From positions 16,530,656 to 16,594,655 of the forward strand of contig CM060847.1 in NCBI GenBank assembly GCA_030737835.1: a stretch of DNA of 64,000 nucleotides. Reading direction: 5' to 3'. Position 1 is the stretch's first letter. Every line of letters begins with the position of its first letter. This document shows, piece by piece, positions 46,452-54,960 of this stretch. The stretch is from Acorus gramineus. Its lineage: Eukaryota > Streptophyta > Magnoliopsida > Acorales > Acoraceae. The position numbers and the translations under genes are program-made. The notes beneath the pieces were generated by a model that saw nothing but the letters and a program-made list of their open reading frames with translations, searched no databases and was not told the DNA's origin.

Positions 46452-46598
46452 TTATTGTGATATTATTAGTTATTATTAGTTTCCTAGATTTCCTAGATTC
46501 CTTATCTTGTATTTTAGGGTTTCCTCTATGTATCTATAAATAGAGCCCTTTGGCTCCTCTAATATAATAACAATAATTCCATTTTCTTTATTCTAACA
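46452..46598 (+). repeat. 5' LTR, truncated (about 147 of 191 bp)
   Basis: It matches 48388-48534 and ends TTATTCTAACA next to the primer site. The first 44 bp, including the TG end, are missing and replaced by a repeat also present near 43150-43180. Confidence 0.88.
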
Positions 46599-46611
46599 TG
46601 GTATCAGAGCC
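46599..46611 (+). other. Primer-binding site (tRNA-iMet type)
   Basis: TGGTATCAGAGCC, directly after the LTR end. Confidence 0.92.
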
Positions 46612-46655
46612 TCCACCTCAAAAATTCTAGATCCACAAAAATTTCTCTTTCTCTT

Positions 46656-46692
46656 CCCCGCTTCGATTGAAGAGTCTTCAATCGAAGCGGGG
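46656..46692. repeat. Perfect 17-bp hairpin with AGT loop
   Basis: ccccgcttcgattgaag, a three-base AGT loop, and its exact inverse ending at 46692. It lies 45 bp after the primer site in the transcript leader. Confidence 0.9.
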
Positions 46693-46829
46693 GAGGAATT
46701 TTGCTTGCGAGATCTACTTATGTTCTTTGTCATCTCGGCCCGGCCTCTTTGGAGGCGATCCTCGACACAATAACCTCCGCCTTCGTCTCCACCATGACGC
46801 CTGGGGGACACCCAAATCAGGAGCTGCCT

Positions 46830-47090
46830 CGTCTTGACGCCGGTGACCTTCTTCAACACCATGTGCAGCTCCTCCGCCGAGATCGACCCGTCGCAGTTCA
46901 CGTCGAACACCGCGAACGCCTCCCGGAGGTCCTCGAGCATCGCCGCGTCGTCGACGTCCCTCGTGTTCAGCTCCATGAACTCACCGAGGTCGAAGAACCC
47001 ATCGCCGTCGGAGTCCGCCTCCACCATCATCTCCCGGACCTCGGCGTCCGAGGCGGATCCCGCGTTGAAATCCTCTTGTTTTTCCTCTTC
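46830..47090 (-). pseudogene. Captured calmodulin-like (EF-hand) gene fragment
   Basis: On the minus strand an open frame (46593-47237) contains DAEVREMMVEADSDGDGFF, DLGEFMELNTRDVDDAAML and EDLREAFAVFDVNCDGSIS. These are two EF-hand loops with Ca ligands D-D-D...E (DSDGDGFFDLGE) and D-N-D...E (DVNCDGSISAEE) and the linker typical of plant calmodulin-like/polcalcin proteins. CMLs usually have four EF-hands in two pairs; here only the middle two remain. Downstream of HMVLKKVTGVK the similarity stops, and upstream the frame runs into the antisense of the CASP-like piece. It is antisense to the retrotransposon, so it cannot be made from its LTR. Confidence 0.85.
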
Positions 47091-47191
47091 TATGGGGAGG
47101 AGTATTGGACGGCGGAGATGAGGCCCGGTGAGTTGGGAGAAGATCAGGTGGGACGTGAAGGAACGCATGCGCCTTTGAATCATCGACTTCC

Positions 47192-47565
47192 ATGGAAGGG
47201 ACGCCGGGATCGCTGGGCACGGGAGCGAGCCTTTCATTGCGGCTGGGTCAGGCTCTCTTCTCCATGGCTTCTCTTCTCGTCATGTCTGTTGACGTCCAAT
47301 TCTACAGCTACACCACCTTCTGCTTTCTTGTAACAATCATGGGCTTGGTGATCCCCTGGAGCTCTACCCTTGCTTTGGTTGACATATACTCCATCTTCAC
47401 CAGATGTCATCTCCACCAACCAGGCGTCATGGTGATCGTAGTCATTGGAGATTGGGTCTTGGCATTGCTATCACTTGCAGCAGCCTCTGCTTCTGCGAGC
47501 GTCGTAGCCATCCTTACATCCGCTGGTGGGAGTTACTGCCCTCCCAAGTTCTGTGGAAGACGTGC
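47192..47565 (+). pseudogene. Captured CASP-like (CASPL5-type) gene fragment
   Basis: The frame starting at the ATG 47192 reads MEGTPGSLGTGASLSLRLGQ, then ALFSMASLLVMSVDVQFYSY, TTFCFLVTIMGLVIPW, STLALVDIYSIF and VVIGDWVLALLSLAAASASA, ending GGSYCPPKFCGR. This is the N-terminus and helices 1-3 of a CASP-like family 5 protein, including the Arg before helix 1 and the Asp (GDW) of helix 3 conserved in CASP/MARVEL proteins. CASPLs are four-helix plasma-membrane scaffold proteins. Helix 4 is missing: after about 47565 the frame enters the GC-rich repeat and runs to 48313 as low-complexity Cys/Arg/Pro. Helices 1-3 are continuous without an intron. Confidence 0.85.
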
Positions 47566-48250
47566 CTCTATGGTGCCCCTGCTGCGCATGCACGCACCCC
47601 TGCCGCTTGCAGCGCTCTTGCCGTGCCTTTGTTGTGCCCTTGCCGTCGCTATTGTCGTCGTGCCCTCGCCGTCGTGCCCTTGCCGTCGTCGTCGTCGTCG
47701 TGCCCTTGCCGTCGTCGTCGCCGTCGTGCCCTTGCCGTCGCCGTCGTGCCCTTGCCGTCGTGCCCTTGCCGTCGTCGTCGTGCCCTTGCCGTCATGCCCT
47801 TGCCGCCGTCGTCGTGCCCTTGCCGTCGTGCCCTTGCCGTCGTCGTCGTGCCCTTGCCGTCGTGCCCTTTCCGTCGCTGTTGTCGTCGTGCCCTTGCCGT
47901 CGTGCCCTTGCCGTCGTCGTCGTGCCCTTGCCGTCGCTGTTGTCGTCGTGCCCTTGCCGTCGTGCCCTTGCCGCCGCTGTTGTCGTCGTGCCCTTGCCGT
48001 CGTCGTCGCCGTCGTGCCCTTGCCGTCGCCGTCGTGCCCTTGCCGTCGCTGTTGTCGTCGTGCCCTTGCCGTCGTCGTCGCCGTCGTGCCCTTGCCGTCG
48101 TCGTGCTCGTGTCTTTGCCGTCGTCGTGCCCTAGCCGTCGCCGTCGCCGTCGTCGTCGTGCCCTACCGACAGACGTGCCTCTATTGCGCCCCTGCTGCGC
48201 ATGCACGCACCCCTGCGCTTGCAGCGCCCTTGCCGTGTTGTGCCATGCAC
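47561..48250. repeat. GC-rich tandem repeat, gtgcccttgccgtc units
   Basis: The core (about 47640-48165) is made of 14-bp 'gtgcccttgccgtc' units with variable 'gtcgtc' spacers. It is bracketed by two copies of an about 75-bp block ('cccctgctgcgcatgcacgc') at 47574-47640 and 48186-48245. It resembles the leader repeat of the copia fragment at 21060-21360. Long frames on both strands are compositional. Confidence 0.85.
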
Positions 48251-48334
48251 CACCCTGTCGCCCGTAGCTGTCGCAAGCCTCTGCCACCTTCTCATTTTTT
48301 GTGCAAACTCTAAGGGTTCTACATTTCAGAGTTT

Positions 48335-48343
48335 GGGAGGGGG
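48335..48343 (+). other. Polypurine tract
   Basis: gggaggggg directly before the TG of the 3' LTR; the plus-strand primer of reverse transcription. Confidence 0.85.
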
Positions 48344-48534
48344 TGTTAAAGAATCATTATTAGGATAATATTATATCTTTATTATCATTATTGTGATATT
48401 ATTAGTTATTATTAGTTTCCTAGATTTCCTAGATTCCTTATCTGGTATTTTAGGATTTCCTTTATGTATCTATAAATAGAGCCCTTTGGCTCCTCTAATA
48501 TAATAACAATAATTCTCTTTTCTTTATTCTAACA
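48344..48534 (+). repeat. 3' LTR, complete (191 bp)
   Basis: It begins TGTTAAAGAATC and ends TTCTAACA, with a TATA-like ctataaatagagcc inside. The outer flank is agaat. Confidence 0.9.
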
Positions 48535-49026
48535 AGAATGATGGTGTGCCTTTAAAAAGAGTGTGTTGTTGATCTTCAGTTTAAAGATGACTTAGATCCA
48601 TGTTTCCACATGTTACTTCAGCATTTCAAAGATATGATCAGTTTAAAATGGGTGTGTTGTTGAATACCATGTAAAATCGTGCCATGTCAGCTTGGGAAGA
48701 ATGTTTTACTGGTTTTTTATTGAATGGTTGTCTGTCTTGGTTGATAGGGATGTAAGAATGAAATCAATGAATTATGCAAGTGGACTTGGTATGTATGAAT
48801 GGATGTGATGTATGATGTATGAATGAATGAATTACACACAGACGAATAAATTGCTGCTTGATTCGACATTGCTAGTGTTGACATAGACATCTGTCATCTG
48901 CAGTCGTGCTGTCGAACCTTGTAGGCTCCGTTGCTTAACTTTTCTTTTCGACAAAGGTTAAGTTGTGTCGACCGAATGCATATTAGTCGCCACTATTTAT
49001 TTCGAATGAAGCAAACATAATGTCTC
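48535..49026. other. Intergenic, nothing recognised
   Basis: No gene or repeat boundary other than the neighbouring LTRs. Confidence 0.4.
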
Positions 49027-49151
49027 TGTTAGAATATGAAAAAAATGAATCAAGAATCTTATTAGGATTTGTATCCAATATTTATAGTACAAAAAGGAAA
49101 CAAGGAAAAGACTAATCTACCCTTAACCCTAACATATATATACATTTAACA
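49027..49151 (-). repeat. 3' LTR (125 bp)
   Basis: TGTTAAATG...TTCTAACA on the minus strand. The polypurine tract GAGGGGGGG (49152-49160) abuts it. It is the same length as the 5' LTR at 2031-2155. Confidence 0.92.
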
Positions 49152-49164
49152 CCCCCCCTCAAAC

Positions 49165-50112
49165 TCATGGTGGATCATACACCGAGAGTTTGCTCAACAA
49201 GAAACCATGCCGCTGAAGTGTATGAGACTTTGTGAAAAAGTCTGATAACTGAAGAGAAGAGGAAATATATGGGAGTGATATAGTGCCTGCAATAAAATGA
49301 TGACGGACGAAGTGACAATCGATCTCGATGTGCTTCGTACGTTCATGAAATACTGGATTGCTAGCAATCTGAATGGCGCTCTTGTTGTCACAATATAGAG
49401 GAGTAGACACAGATAGAATGACACCCATGTCAGAGAGGAGGCGCCGAAGCCAAACAACCTCAGCAGTAGCAGATGCCATAGCACGATATTCGGCCTCAGC
49501 ACTCGAACGAGAAACAATGTCTTGTTTCTTGGCCTTCCAAGATATAAGAGAGTCCCCAAGAAAGACACATATACCAGTTGTGGATTTTCGATCTGTGACA
49601 TCTCCTGCCCAATCAGCATCAGTATAAGCGCGAAGTTCAAGAGTAGAAGAAGACGGTAACAGCAGAGCACGAGATATAGTGCCACGTAGATAGCGTATAA
49701 TCCGAAGAACTGCTGCATAATGAACAGTACGAGGGGCAGCGACAAACTGACTGACAATATGCACAGCATAGGCAATGTCAGGACGAGTGACAGTGAGATA
49801 GACGAGGCTTCCAACAAGTTGTCTATAACGAGTAACATCAGAAAGTGGTTCTCCATCGTCAGGCCGGAGCTTAGCATGAAGCTCAATAGGAGTAGGAGAA
49901 ATGCGATCATCAGTCAGACAGGCACGGTCGATCAAGTCAGCAGTATACTTGCGTTGGGAGAGAAGATAACCACGCGGAGCAGAAGCAACTTCCAAGCCTA
50001 GAAAATAGCGAAGTTTGCCAAGATCTTTCATCTCAAATTGACGCTGAAGATGTTGCTTGACCGACTGTATATGAGACGAATCATCGCCGGTGATGATCAT
50101 GTCATCAACATA
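49165..50112 (-). pseudogene. copia RT C-terminal part and RNase H
   Basis: The frame (ATG at 50100, open further upstream) begins with the RT catalytic motif YVDD at 50101-50112, then MIITGDD and the thumb/connection region MKDLGKLRYFLGLEVA. RNase H follows with its acidic residues in YTDADWAG, SSAEAEYRAM and YCDNKSAIQIA, and the KHIEIDCHFVR stretch. It ends normally at 49165 just before the polypurine tract. It is separated from the rest of RT by a one-base frameshift near 50175-50180. Confidence 0.9.
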
Positions 50113-51470
50113 AAGCAGCAGGATAGTACGATGAGGACCAGAGGTGTGAACAAATAAAGCTGGATCAGAGGAACTCGAACAAACCCAGCAGCACAGATAG
50201 CATCAGTGAATCGAGCGAACCAAGCACGAGGAGCCTGCTTGAGACCATAGAGAGCGCGGTGAAGATGGCATACGTGACCAGATGAATGAGGAAGACCCGG
50301 AGGAGGAGTCATGTAAACCTCCTCTGATAAATCACCATGAAGAAAAGCGTTCTTGACATCAAGCTGATAAATGGGCCATTGACGAACAGAAGCAACAGAA
50401 ATCAAAGTACGAACAGTCGTCATCTTTGCTACAGGAGCAAATGTCTCATCATAATCAATACCATGCTGCTGAGTGAAACCACGGGCAACCAACCGAGCCT
50501 TGTGACGCTCAATCGAACCATCAGAGTTGGTCTTGATCTTATAAACCCACTTACAGCTGATAGGAGTCTTCCCTGGAGGAAGTGGTACAATTTTCCACGT
50601 ATGAGTGCGTTGTAATGCACTAAGCTCCTCTGCCATAGCACCTTCCCATTCTGGAATGCCGACAGCCTCACGATATGATTGGGGCTCCCAGTGAGTGGAA
50701 ACAGCTGAAAGAAAACACTGAAAACTAGGAGAAAAAGAATCAGAGGCAACCAAGCTAAGTCGTTGAGGAGGTCGACGAGCGCGAGGCGGATTGCGACGAG
50801 GAGCAACTGGTGCGGGATCGACTACCGGTGCGGGGTCGACTGCTGGTGTATGGTCGACTGCTGATGCGGGGTCGACTGCTGGGGCATGGTCGACTACTGG
50901 TTGAACAACATCAGGCGCAGGAGCAACAACAGGGGGACTCGGCTCACATGAATCATCCGAAGAAGGAGATATAGGGGATGGCAAGGTCGTAGATGGGACA
51001 GATGAAGGAATAGAAGCCGGTGGGATAGACGATGGGGATGACTCAGGAGTCGAGAAATCCAGAAAAATAAGGTCATCAACAGTAGACGGAGGAAGTGGAG
51101 CCGGAGGTGAGCGAAGAGCATAATAAGGATGATGCTCCCAAAATGTGACATGACAAGAAATGCGAAGACGTCGTGCAATAGGATCATAACACTTGTAACC
51201 CTTATGTTGAATACTGTATCCAAGAAAAACACACATAGCAGAACGAGGAGAAAGCTTGGTACGTTCAGTGGGAGGAAGAAGAACAAAACATGTGCAACCA
51301 AAAACACGAAGACGAGAATAATCAGGTGGCTGATTGTGAAGCCGCTCAGATGGTGAGATACCACCAGTAATAGATGACGGAGTGCGATTGATGAGATACA
51401 CACTTGTGAGAACTGCCTCACCCCAAAACTCAACAGGGACGGATGCAGAAAGAAGTAAAGATCGAGTCAT
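50097..51470 (-). pseudogene. copia integrase C-terminal part and RT N-terminal part
   Basis: The 457-codon frame opens in the integrase C-terminal region (ATG 51470; SVYLINRTPS, RVFGCTCFV, FLGYSIQHKGYKCYDP), has a long Ser/Pro and VDPAPVVDHA-type linker (about 130-230), then RT: WKIVPLPPGKTPISCKWVYK, ARGFTQQHGIDYDETFAPV, YQLDVKNAFLHG (first catalytic Asp) and LYGLKQAPRAWF. After AICAAGFVR the frame shifts and ends in nonsense before YVDD. Confidence 0.9.
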
Positions 51471-51958
51471 CTCAAGAATGTGACGGTGTTTATGCTCAGC
51501 GACGCCATTTTGTGATGAGCATAAGGAGTGGAAAACTGAGGAAGGGTGCCTTGGGATGTCAAATATTCACTAAAAGCCTTAGAACAATATTCACCACCAC
51601 AATCAGAGCGTAACACCTTAATACGACGAGAAAATTGAGTCTCAACCATGGTAGCAAAAGAAGTATAAATACGCAATAAATCTGAACGACTAGAGAGAAG
51701 GTAAATCCAAGTGAAACGAGAATAGTCGTCGATAAAAATGACATAATATCGATTTCCCCCTTTTGAAAAAATAGGAGACGGACCCCAAATATCAGAATGA
51801 ACTAAATCAAAGGGAGAATCTGAAATATGCGAACTGGAAGGGAAAGGAAGAGCCACTGTCTTACCCAATTTACAGCCCACGCATGGTTGAAGATCCGTGC
51901 GAGAAAATGATCCTAATGCACCGGTGCTAACAAGATATCGGAGTCTAGGCTGAGACAA
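51467..51958 (-). pseudogene. copia integrase core
   Basis: The frame contains the second half of the HHCC zinc site (CVGCKLGK) and the DDE-fold core: FDLVHSDIWGPSP (first Asp), YYVIFIDDYSRFTWIYLL and LRSDCGGEY (second Asp). A frameshift near 51513, just before the segment with the catalytic Glu, joins it wrongly to the next part. Confidence 0.88.
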
Positions 51959-51976
51959 ATGACCAAGACGACGATG

Positions 51977-52741
51977 TCAAAGATCGAAAGGGGAAAGTGA
52001 ATTTGTATCTAACTGCACAGAAGCAGCGGAAGGCAGAGGAACATGAAGCTGATCCATGTAATAGAGTCCACCTTGTCGTCGCCCAGTCCCAATCCGTCTC
52101 CCAGTAAGTCGATCCTGAACAGAACAAGATGATGAATCAAATGTGATCGTATAACCAAGGTCAGCAAGTTGACTGACAGAAAACAAACTCATGGAAAGTT
52201 TAGGAACATGCAAAACATTTGGCACATTAAATCGATGAGAATGATCAGAAAGAATGCCAGAGCTCGAGACAGACATAGGAGAACCATCAGCAGTGCGAAT
52301 AAGTGAAGGAGAACGGAGTGGTGTACAATTAACAAGAATCGATGCATCCGATGTCATGTGATGGGAAGCCCCAGAATCAAGAACCCATGAGGTAATCGGT
52401 ATACCTGGTACGGGAGTAGAAGCAGACTGAACAGAACCAGAAAGATCTATACCAGTCAATGATCGTAACATAACATAAAGCTGTTGATATTGATCTTGTA
52501 GCCCCTTTAAATGTGCAATAAGGTGAGCTGTGGTAAACTGTGACTGAGCAGAAGCAACGCGAGGTGCAATTGATGTACATATCTGATCCTGACAAAGAGA
52601 AGATTGAGTAGACGACTGGATTGATAAAGAGAAAGCGGCATCTCGAGCACGTTTTCTAGCCAACTTGCGGCAATCGAGGGTCACATGACCAAAGGAGTGA
52701 CAATATCTGCAATCCATAGTACTTTCACAGCAATAGATCAA
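51977..52741 (-). pseudogene. copia CCHC knuckle, protease and GAG-pre-integrase
   Basis: The frame begins MIYCCESTMD and then has CCHC knuckle CRYCHSFGHVTLDC, a linker, the protease motif SWVLDSGASHHMTS, and the conserved VPNVLHVPKLSMSLFSVSQL. It stops at a TGA (51977-51979) in the middle of the HHCC region, where the family normally has an aromatic residue; the same frame then continues into 51467-51958. The N-terminal UBN2 part of Gag (seen at 131-1189) is absent because the leader joins directly to the knuckle region. Confidence 0.88.
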
Positions 52742-52744
52742 AAT

Positions 52745-53395
52745 AAACAGTATCTGATAGATCCAAAACAGTCACAGATGCGTAGATCACGAAAAGCTGA
52801 TCAAAATGAGTACCAATATGACTATATTTGGAGTCCGAATGAGCCCGTAGCGGCCGGATAAAGAAAATACCGAAAGATCGATGACGGAGCGACAAACGGG
52901 TCGGGCCGCGGATCCGGGTCGGGTCGCGGAACCGGGTCGGGCAGCTGGCGTTGGAACCGGGTCGGGTCGGGCACTGGAGCCGGGTCGGGCAGCTGGGCCG
53001 GGCGCGAGCGGGTGCTGGGCTGGGCACGCGCGGGCGCGAAGCACGGGATCTCGGGACAAATTTCCGGGAGATCCGGGATGCTGTCCGGGACCGAATCCAG
53101 GACAGGATCCCAGGAAATCCGGGCTGATCGGCGCGGATCCGCGCTGATCACGCAATTCCGAGACGACGCGCAGGCAGACGCGGACGCGGCGGGGCGGACG
53201 GTGTGCGGGCACGGCGCGGACGGGGCGTGGGCACGGCGCGCGGACGGACAGGGCGCGGAAGGGGCGCGGGCAGGGAGCCGGCAGGGCGCGGACTGTGCGC
53301 GGGTGGGGGACTGGGCGGCGCTGGACGGCGCAGCAGGGTGGCAGGGCAACACGAGGCGGCGCGGCAGGGCGGCGCAGCGGCGGCACAGCAACGGT
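52745..53395 (-). other. GC-rich leader of the copia element, 5' truncated
   Basis: It aligns with 1250-1870 ('tggagtccgaatgarcccgt', 'caggatcccaggaaatc'). Alignment ends near 53395; no LTR or primer site follows. Frames on both strands are compositional. Confidence 0.8.
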
Positions 53396-53964
53396 GATGT
53401 GCGAGGCTGTGACAGGGGCAGCGGCGGTGATGTGCGAGGCTGTGATAGGGGCAGTGTAATGTGTGGAATGTTTTGTTGGGGTTAGGAAAAGTTATTCATT
53501 CACATGCAATTCATGTTATGTAACTTGTTTAACTCCAGTGGAATAAAGAAAATCAATAGTAGAAACTTCTATTTTATATTGTTTAATAGATTGACTAAAT
53601 GATCAATAATCCAAATTCTTAATTGATTGTAATTATATCATTGTATGAAATAATAATTATGAATATATATATAAATATCAAATAACTCTATAAAATTTTA
53701 ATGGTTTAATATGATTACATTTCTTCAAATTTATCTTGTTATCTCTTATTTATATTTCATCACTATATAATTATTTTTTATTAATAAAAAATTACATAAC
53801 TGCATATACTCCTGCATACCGCATATACTCTGTGCGGTACCCTACCCGCACGCAAACCGCATACCGCATTTTAGAACACTGGTTGGGGAGAGTAGTTTGT
53901 GGGGTGGTTAATACCACCCCAATTTTTTTTTTTTTTTTACGTGGATCTGAAATAATCCAAATTC
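53396..53964. other. Intergenic, truncation junction of the copia element
   Basis: A 31-bp block ending 'aggctgtgayaggggcag' is doubled at 53394-53455 right at the junction. Around 53790-53870 'gcataccgcatat / gcggtac' motifs alternate. No gene. Confidence 0.5.
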
Positions 53965-54960
53965 AGTCGTGATATTTAGATCCCAAAATATAAGCTCCAC
54001 TCAGAAGTTCCATGAGGTGTCATCATCTCATTGGTTGGTTTGTTTGGTTTGTTAACTTTTTCAAAAATAGTAAAATGGTAAAATACAAATCTGTCATTCA
54101 TTAAAAATTTGTCTCATTAACCCAAATCCCCTCATTCTCTTTATTCAGTTATGACTCTTGCATATAAACCTTAAAATCCATTTACGTATTTCAAATTTTG
54201 AATTTTGAAATCCTTACCTAAATTATAATTGAACCTAAATTACACAAAAAATTACTTATTTTCATCAAAATCCTTCAAACAGCCTAGATTTTTTTTTCAA
54301 ACTTATATTCTTATTATACACATTAATTTTTTATTTTTTTTAAGAATGTTATTAACTAAACATTAAAATATTAGGTATTTATTGTATTCGAATTTAAATA
54401 AAAAACACATATAGTTGCCATATGAAGCAGTTATATTTTATATTGGTAGTTACAAATACATTTCTTAAATGTTTACATCTCTCAAAATTATTTGTTACAT
54501 TTACATAAAAATTGTTACATTTACATAGATGGAACAAACAATTACATTTACCTAAATGTCAAACAGTTACATTTACCTAAATGTCAAACAGTTACATTTA
54601 CTCTTCGAAATCATATATTTTAACTTCTAGAGCAGTGCCTTCAAAAGAAAATGTAACAGATTCCCTATAAAAAAAGTATGTAGTTGACCGTTACATTTAT
54701 AAATATAATAAATATAAATTACTATTTGCATTATAAAAAATGCAATACAAGAATGAATGTTACATTTCAGATTGTTATATTGTATGAATGTATCAAAAAA
54801 ATAAATGTGTATTTCAACATCAGAAATGTAACATTAACATCATTCAAACCGTATAACAATTAAATATAACAATAACGAATGTTACATTTATGAAATTAAA
54901 ACGAAACAAAATAAAAAAAAGTGTAATATGACGAACAATACATAAAAAAATTCGTATTCT

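Larger units (their letters stand above)
46452..48534 (+). mobile_element. Small LTR retrotransposon carrying host gene fragments
   Basis: The structure is a 5' LTR (left end lost), primer site, 1.7 kb interior, polypurine tract and complete 3' LTR. Over the 147 bp they share, the two LTRs show about five differences by eye. The interior has no Gag, protease, integrase or RT. It holds an inverted hairpin, an antisense calmodulin-like fragment, a sense CASP-like fragment and a GC-rich tandem repeat. This is a non-autonomous element of the kind known from maize Bs1, which transduced host gene pieces. Confidence 0.85.
49027..53395 (-). mobile_element. Ty1/copia retrotransposon, nearly complete but broken
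   Basis: From the right (5'): GC-rich leader, CCHC knuckle, protease, integrase, RT, RNase H, polypurine tract, 3' LTR. It has the copia order (integrase before RT). The 5' LTR, primer site and outer leader are missing, and the Gag N-terminal region is deleted. At least one nonsense codon and two frameshifts break pol. Same family as the element at 1-2155. Confidence 0.92.

Noticed and set aside
47192..48313. Long overlapping frames (200-370 codons) in the GC-rich repeat at 47.4-48.3 kb as three proteins
   Set aside because: Only the first 125 codons of one frame match a family; the rest is a 14-bp tandem repeat open on both strands.
49194..49910. Leu/Ser-rich minus frame overlapping RNase H
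   Set aside because: Shadow frame of the copia pol; the RNase H frame carries all catalytic motifs.
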